In this document: positions 60,868 to 64,000 of the stretch, one piece after another
Position numbering within the stretch: the first letter of the stretch is position 1
Layout: each line of letters begins with the position of its first letter
NCBI GenBank assembly: GCA_902572515.1
Contig: CACGGJ010000003.1
Span: 1 to 64,000, forward strand
Reading direction: 5' to 3'
Length of the DNA: 64,000 bases
Origin: an uncultured Pelagibacteraceae bacterium
GTDB lineage: Bacteria > Pseudomonadota > Alphaproteobacteria > Pelagibacterales > Pelagibacteraceae
Translations under genes and position numbers: made by a program
The notes under the pieces: generated by a model
Told to the model about the DNA's origin: nothing
Seen by the model: only the letters and a program-made list of their open reading frames with translations
Database searches by the model: none

Positions 60868-61251
60868 ATGGTCATTAAATCATTACAAACTCTAGTTAGT
60901 GAAACTTTAAAAGAAATTAAAACAATCAATGCAGATGAAGCTTATCAAATGGTCCAAAATAAAAATTGTAATTTAATCGATATAAGAGAAAGTAATGAGT
61001 TAGAAAACACAGGAAGAGTTGAGGGAGCAAGTCATATCCCAAGAGGAATGCTTGAAGTATATTTAGATTCTAATAGCCCAGTATTTCAAAATGGACAATT
61101 AGACCAAAATAAAGAATTTGTTTTATTTTGTGCAGGAGGTGTAAGATCAGCTTTAGCTGTAAAATCATTAAAAGATATGGGATATCAAAAAGTATCACAT
61201 ATTGACGGTGGGTTTGGCTCTATAGCTATTAGCAAATTTAAAATAATTTAA
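60868..61251 (+). CDS. rhodanese domain protein
   Basis: A 127-residue single-domain sulfurtransferase. It has ADEAYQMVQNKNCNLIDIRESNELENTGRVEGASHIPRGMLE (in pieces) near 22-63 and the active-site loop FCAGGVRSA near 92-100 with the catalytic cysteine at about 93. I chose the ATG at 60868; an upstream in-frame start at 60823 would lie inside the divergent gene. It transfers sulfane sulfur to a thiol acceptor. It converges with the DsbA-like gene (4-bp overlap). Confidence 0.9.
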   Translation: MVIKSLQTLVSETLKEIKTINADEAYQMVQNKNCNLIDIRESNELENTGRVEGASHIPRGMLEVYLDSNSPVFQNGQLDQNKEFVLFCAGGVRSALAVKSLKDMGYQKVSHIDGGFGSIAISKFKII

Positions 61252-61826
61252 TTAATACTAAGTTCTTCTAAAGCATATTCAAGTCTATCTTGTCCCCAAA
61301 AAATTTTATTATTTACTATAAAGGTTGGGGTTCCAAAAACTTCTTTTTGAAAAGCATCAGTAGTTAATTTAATCAATTGATCTTTAACTGATTGTTCTTT
61401 TATAGATTGAAAAAATTCATCACTATCAATATTTAAATCCTTTATCAATTTAGTCATATTCTTAACATTTGATAAGTCATGATTATGTTTCCAATAAGCA
61501 TCAAAAAAACAATTCAAGTAATCGTTTTGTTTATCTTTGCTAACACTAATATATCCTCTCATTATATTTAAAGAATTTATTGGAAAATTAGAATTCCATT
61601 TGAATTCAATATTATTTTTTTCAGAAACTAAATTGCAATCGTTAATATTATTTTTTAATTTATATTTATTAAATGCAGGTGAATCAATTCCAGCTAGCTT
61701 ATGAAGACCTCCTAAATAAACTGGTTTGTAATTAAAGACGATATTTTTATGTTTAAGAATTTTTTTGTGAGCAATATATGCATATGGGCTAATTATATCG
61801 AAATAAAAATCTATATGATTACTCAT
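61248..61826 (-). CDS. 2-hydroxychromene-2-carboxylate isomerase/DsbA-family protein
   Basis: A 192-residue thioredoxin-fold protein of the kappa-GST/HCCA isomerase group. The motif FYFDIISPYAYIAHKKI with the catalytic serine (Ser13) in place of the DsbA cysteine is at the N-terminus, and VFGTPTFIVNNKIFWGQDRLEYA with the cis-proline near 170 follows at the C-terminus. A glutathione-dependent isomerase activity is usual. It overlaps the ABA4-like gene by 8 bp. Confidence 0.9.
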   Translation of the reverse strand: MSNHIDFYFDIISPYAYIAHKKILKHKNIVFNYKPVYLGGLHKLAGIDSPAFNKYKLKNNINDCNLVSEKNNIEFKWNSNFPINSLNIMRGYISVSKDKQNDYLNCFFDAYWKHNHDLSNVKNMTKLIKDLNIDSDEFFQSIKEQSVKDQLIKLTTDAFQKEVFGTPTFIVNNKIFWGQDRLEYALEELSIN

Positions 61827-62292
61827 ATAAACTAATTCTTTTTGCGTAAAAAATTCTGATTATCCAATATAAAAATAAACCTATTGGACCCGTTAAATAA
61901 GTAACAATCAATGGTATTGCTAATAAAACTTTATTAATAGAAAATTTTTGAGAATCTTTAACAATCCAGCCACCAATGAATAAGTTCATTGCTATAAAAT
62001 GCGTCCAAAAAATCATTATATATAAATGATCTTCAAACAATCTAGATAGCTCGTTTAGACCGAGATAAAGAGTGAAATTTCCATCAAAATCATAGCCAGT
62101 TAAATATGATTTATATAAAATAAAGATATAAACCCCGCTTAATATAAAAAAAGGAAAGATTGATGTAACAAAAATTCTACTTAAATGTGATTGCGGAAAA
62201 ATTATTAAGATAAACCAAAATGGTAGAACTCCAAGGTTAACCCACATGTAAAGTGTCTCAATTGTAAAATAAGTATAAATTTGTTCAATCAT
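61819..62292 (-). CDS. ABA4-like (DUF4281) membrane protein
   Basis: A 157-residue protein with four hydrophobic segments. It resembles the ABA4-like family: LPFWFILIIFPQSHLSR near residues 19-35, LFEDHLYIMIFWTHFIAMNLFIGGWIVKDS near 86-115 and LTGPIGLFLYWIIR near 134-147. In plants ABA4 acts in carotenoid (neoxanthin) formation; the bacterial function is open. It overlaps the isomerase gene downstream. It is divergent from recX with 26 bp between starts. Confidence 0.75.
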   Translation of the reverse strand: MIEQIYTYFTIETLYMWVNLGVLPFWFILIIFPQSHLSRIFVTSIFPFFILSGVYIFILYKSYLTGYDFDGNFTLYLGLNELSRLFEDHLYIMIFWTHFIAMNLFIGGWIVKDSQKFSINKVLLAIPLIVTYLTGPIGLFLYWIIRIFYAKRISLYE

Positions 62293-62318
62293 CTAAATAT
62301 ATTATATTAAATCTAACA

Positions 62319-62882
62319 ATGATTCCTATAAGAAATAGAAAAAAAACACTGCAAGTTACTGTTGATGAGATGCGCAATTTTGCCTTTGCTTATGTTGAAA
62401 AGTATGCTCCTTCAAAACAACAACTCAAAACTTATTTATTAAAAAAATACATGAAATTATCAGCATCTGATGTAAGAAAAAAAGATGTAAATAAACTGAT
62501 TGATATTGTTTTGTCCGATCTAGAAAAAAACAGATTTATAAATGACCAATTTTATTCTGAAAGTAAAGCTAAAAGTATGATTCAAAGGGGAAATTCAATT
62601 AATAAAATTAGAAATTATTTAATTGGGAAAGGGATTAATGAAATATTTATCAAGGATACAGTAGATAAAATAAAGGAAGATAATTCTGATCAAGATTTTT
62701 TTTCAGCAATAAAATTATGTAAAAAAAAAAGAATTGGCCCAGCCAGAACAGAGGATAACAGAACTTTATTTTATAAAAAAGATATTTCACTCCTTGCAAG
62801 AAATGGATTTGATTTTGAAACATCAAAAAAAGTAATGGATATACAAAAAGACGAATATTTAAAAATAATAAATCTACTTTAA
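62319..62882 (+). CDS. recX: regulatory protein RecX
   Basis: A 187-residue protein of the RecX family, which inhibits RecA filament growth. It shows AFAYVEKYAPSKQQLKTYLLKKY near residues 22-44, DRFINDQFYS-type sequence (KNRFINDQFYSESKAKSMIQRGNS) near 70-93 and KVMDIQKDEY at the C-terminus. These are three helical repeats with the typical spacing. recA is not in the window. Its end overlaps the small minus-strand gene by 9 bp. Confidence 0.85.
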   Translation: MIPIRNRKKTLQVTVDEMRNFAFAYVEKYAPSKQQLKTYLLKKYMKLSASDVRKKDVNKLIDIVLSDLEKNRFINDQFYSESKAKSMIQRGNSINKIRNYLIGKGINEIFIKDTVDKIKEDNSDQDFFSAIKLCKKKRIGPARTEDNRTLFYKKDISLLARNGFDFETSKKVMDIQKDEYLKIINLL

Positions 62883-63017
62883 ATTTTTATCTTTTTCCTC
62901 TTTAACAAGTTTATTTATTTTGTTTCTTATATAGTTTTTTACGAAAACGAACACTAATAATCCAAAAATTGAAACCGAAACAATAATTATTAAAATTATT
63001 CTTAATTGTTCATCCAT
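62874..63017 (-). CDS. 47-residue single-pass membrane protein
   Basis: Open frame of 47 codons plus stop from ATG 63017 to TAG 62874. One hydrophobic helix (about residues 7-26, ILIIIVSVSIFGLLVFVF) is followed by a basic tail (KNYIRNKINKLVKEEKDK). The ATG overlaps the cysQ stop (TAATG), which supports translation. The function is unknown. Confidence 0.65.
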   Translation of the reverse strand: MDEQLRIILIIIVSVSIFGLLVFVFVKNYIRNKINKLVKEEKDKNLK

Positions 63018-63787
63018 TATAAAATATTTTTATTTTTCAAAATTATACTTGGGTTTTTTAAATCTTGTTTACCATACAAAATTTCATTTCCTTCAAAATC
63101 AGTTACAGTTCCACCTGCGTGTTCTAAAATTGCATGACCAGCTGCGATATCCCATTCATATGCCCTAGGTTCAGCAACATAACCATCGTATTCACCAGCA
63201 GCAACAACACAGAATTTCAAAGAACTTTTCATTCTAATATATTCTTTTACTCCCAAATTATTATAAATTTTTTGAATTTCTGGTTTTATTTTAGTTGAGT
63301 ATGAAATAAATTTTAAATTTTTTGTTTTCTTAGCAGGCAAATTGCTTAAGTTTATTTCTTTACCGTTGCTAAGCTCAAAAGCGTTACCTTTTTCATAGGA
63401 GTAAAACATTCTTTTTTTTGCAGGAGCATTTATTAATCCTGCAACAGGCTTGTTGTTGATAATTAAACCAGCATTAATAGTAAATTCTTCTAGATTATTA
63501 ATATAATCATAAGTTCCATCAATAGGATCAACAAGCCAGAAATCTTTTAAATCAAGGTTATCTTTATTTTCAGAGGTCTCCTCTGAAATGATGGGTAAAT
63601 TAGGAGTAACCTCAGAAATTTTTTTTAATATAAATTTGTTTACTTCTAAATCACCGTTAGTAACTGGTGTATTGTCTGATTTTATTTTTTTTTCCAACCC
63701 TTTTTCTCTTAATTGGATAGCCAAATCTCCAGCCTCTAAAAAATTTTTTACTAAACTTCTAACAATCTCTTTTAAGTCTATCTTCAT
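63017..63787 (-). CDS. cysQ: 3'(2'),5'-bisphosphate nucleotidase CysQ
   Basis: A 256-residue inositol-monophosphatase-family enzyme. The metal site is formed by PIISEETSE near residues 64-72, FWLVDPIDGTYDYINN near 82-97 and the C-terminal YEWDIAAGHAILEHAGG near 208-224. CysQ removes the 3' phosphate of PAP, a by-product of sulfate activation and of acyl-carrier protein loading. Its ATG overlaps the DUF3553 stop (ATGA) and its stop overlaps the small membrane protein start, so all three form an operon. Confidence 0.92.
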   Translation of the reverse strand: MKIDLKEIVRSLVKNFLEAGDLAIQLREKGLEKKIKSDNTPVTNGDLEVNKFILKKISEVTPNLPIISEETSENKDNLDLKDFWLVDPIDGTYDYINNLEEFTINAGLIINNKPVAGLINAPAKKRMFYSYEKGNAFELSNGKEINLSNLPAKKTKNLKFISYSTKIKPEIQKIYNNLGVKEYIRMKSSLKFCVVAAGEYDGYVAEPRAYEWDIAAGHAILEHAGGTVTDFEGNEILYGKQDLKNPSIILKNKNIL

Positions 63788-63954
63788 TTTCCCAGCTTTT
63801 TTAAATCAACATTTTTTGCGTTAATTACTTTCTTTCCGACATTTTCAAAATTAACTGTCACTTTATCGTTAATTATAGATTGTACTTGCCCAATACCCCA
63901 TTCTTTTTTTTGAGGATTAGTGACTTTGTCACCTGGTTCATAATCTAAAATCAT
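63784..63954 (-). CDS. DUF3553 family small protein
   Basis: A 56-residue open frame (ATG 63954, TGA 63784). It follows the DUF3553 pattern: PGDKVTNPQKKEWGIGQVQSI near residues 7-27 and DKVTVNFENVGKKVIN near 30-45, a small SH3-like barrel similar to that in helicase C-termini and CarD-like proteins. Its stop overlaps the cysQ start. A role in nucleic-acid binding is possible but not shown. Confidence 0.8.
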   Translation of the reverse strand: MILDYEPGDKVTNPQKKEWGIGQVQSIINDKVTVNFENVGKKVINAKNVDLKKLGK

Positions 63955-64000
63955 TTAATTTAATTTATATTGTAAATAAGTATAAATACCAGCTTATGAA

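Noticed and set aside
63990-64000. ATG at 63996 as the start of a plus-strand gene
   Set aside because: Only five bases remain in the window, so nothing can be supported.
1-64000. tRNA, rRNA, CRISPR arrays, insertion sequences, prophage or integrase genes
   Set aside because: Intergenic gaps were read on both strands; none shows a cloverleaf with CCA-end, regular spaced repeats or transposase-like frames.

Overview
The window is AT-rich, densely packed bacterial chromosome with intergenic gaps that are mostly under 200 bp. Its content points to a marine alphaproteobacterium of the SAR11 group (Pelagibacterales). The basis for this is mixed. The sequence shows very low GC, overlapping start/stop codons in many operons, numerous high-affinity uptake systems with separate periplasmic binding proteins, and a TPP riboswitch directly in front of a sodium/solute symporter of the ThiV (thiamine-precursor) type. 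It also shows isocitrate lyase next to a short-chain-acyl-type regulator, and two ammonium transporters in tandem. The SAR11 name itself is inference. I see no rRNA, tRNA, CRISPR array, transposase, integrase or phage structural gene.

Region 1 (1-35830) is a carbon-uptake and catabolism region with four different transporters. They are: (a) a CUT1-type ABC system with two ATPases and a 63-residue membrane protein (minus strand, 1-4825); (b) a ribose-type ABC system with mutarotase and ribokinase (18706-22962); (c) a tripartite tricarboxylate-type (TctCBA) system (24030-27004); (d) a glucose-type ABC system (28855-33052). Between them lie sugar-acid and polyol enzymes: TIM-barrel isomerase, three Gfo/Idh/MocA dehydrogenases (one frame-interrupted), an IolD-like ThDP enzyme, HpcH aldolase, aldehyde dehydrogenase, 2-hydroxyacid dehydrogenase, PdxA2-like dehydrogenase, two SDRs, a ROK kinase and aldose epimerase. 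There is also a small divergent cluster with PanE-like and PanB-like proteins, two 2-oxoglutarate oxygenases, a C11orf54-like metalloprotein and a winged-helix regulator. Three of the four binding-protein genes are followed by an intrinsic terminator inside the operon or ORF series, which would give more binding protein than membrane components; the fourth (ribose-type) is followed by one that separates it from rbsD and rbsK.

Region 2 (35892-47405) holds a pentapeptide-repeat protein, the TPP riboswitch and ThiV-like symporter, an ABC-2 exporter, and a GcvT/DmdA-family enzyme. It then has the glyoxylate-shunt gene aceA with a 53-residue leader protein and a divergent XRE/ScfR-type regulator whose promoter is full of TTTACAAA-like repeats. 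A series of small proteins follows (GNATs, TauE/SafE permease, SOUL heme protein, mini beta-carbonic-anhydrase-like protein).

Region 3 (47406-63954) is mostly housekeeping: a YbbA/YbbP exporter divergent from tesA with overlapping start codons, SRAP protein, RhlE-type helicase, YajQ, RseP-type protease and HU. Two tandem amt genes have homologous 3' ends. Then come Bcp, a glycosyltransferase, rhodanese, DsbA-type isomerase, an ABA4-like membrane protein, RecX, CysQ and a DUF3553 protein.

The least explained signals are non-coding. The first amt gene is flanked by two inverted copies of a two-hairpin element whose stem sequence differs while pairing is kept, and one copy looks inserted exactly after the stop codon. 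A terminator and a competing ribosome-binding-site stem lie between aceA and the GcvT/DmdA-like gene. Several long inverted repeats stand in front of binding-protein genes.
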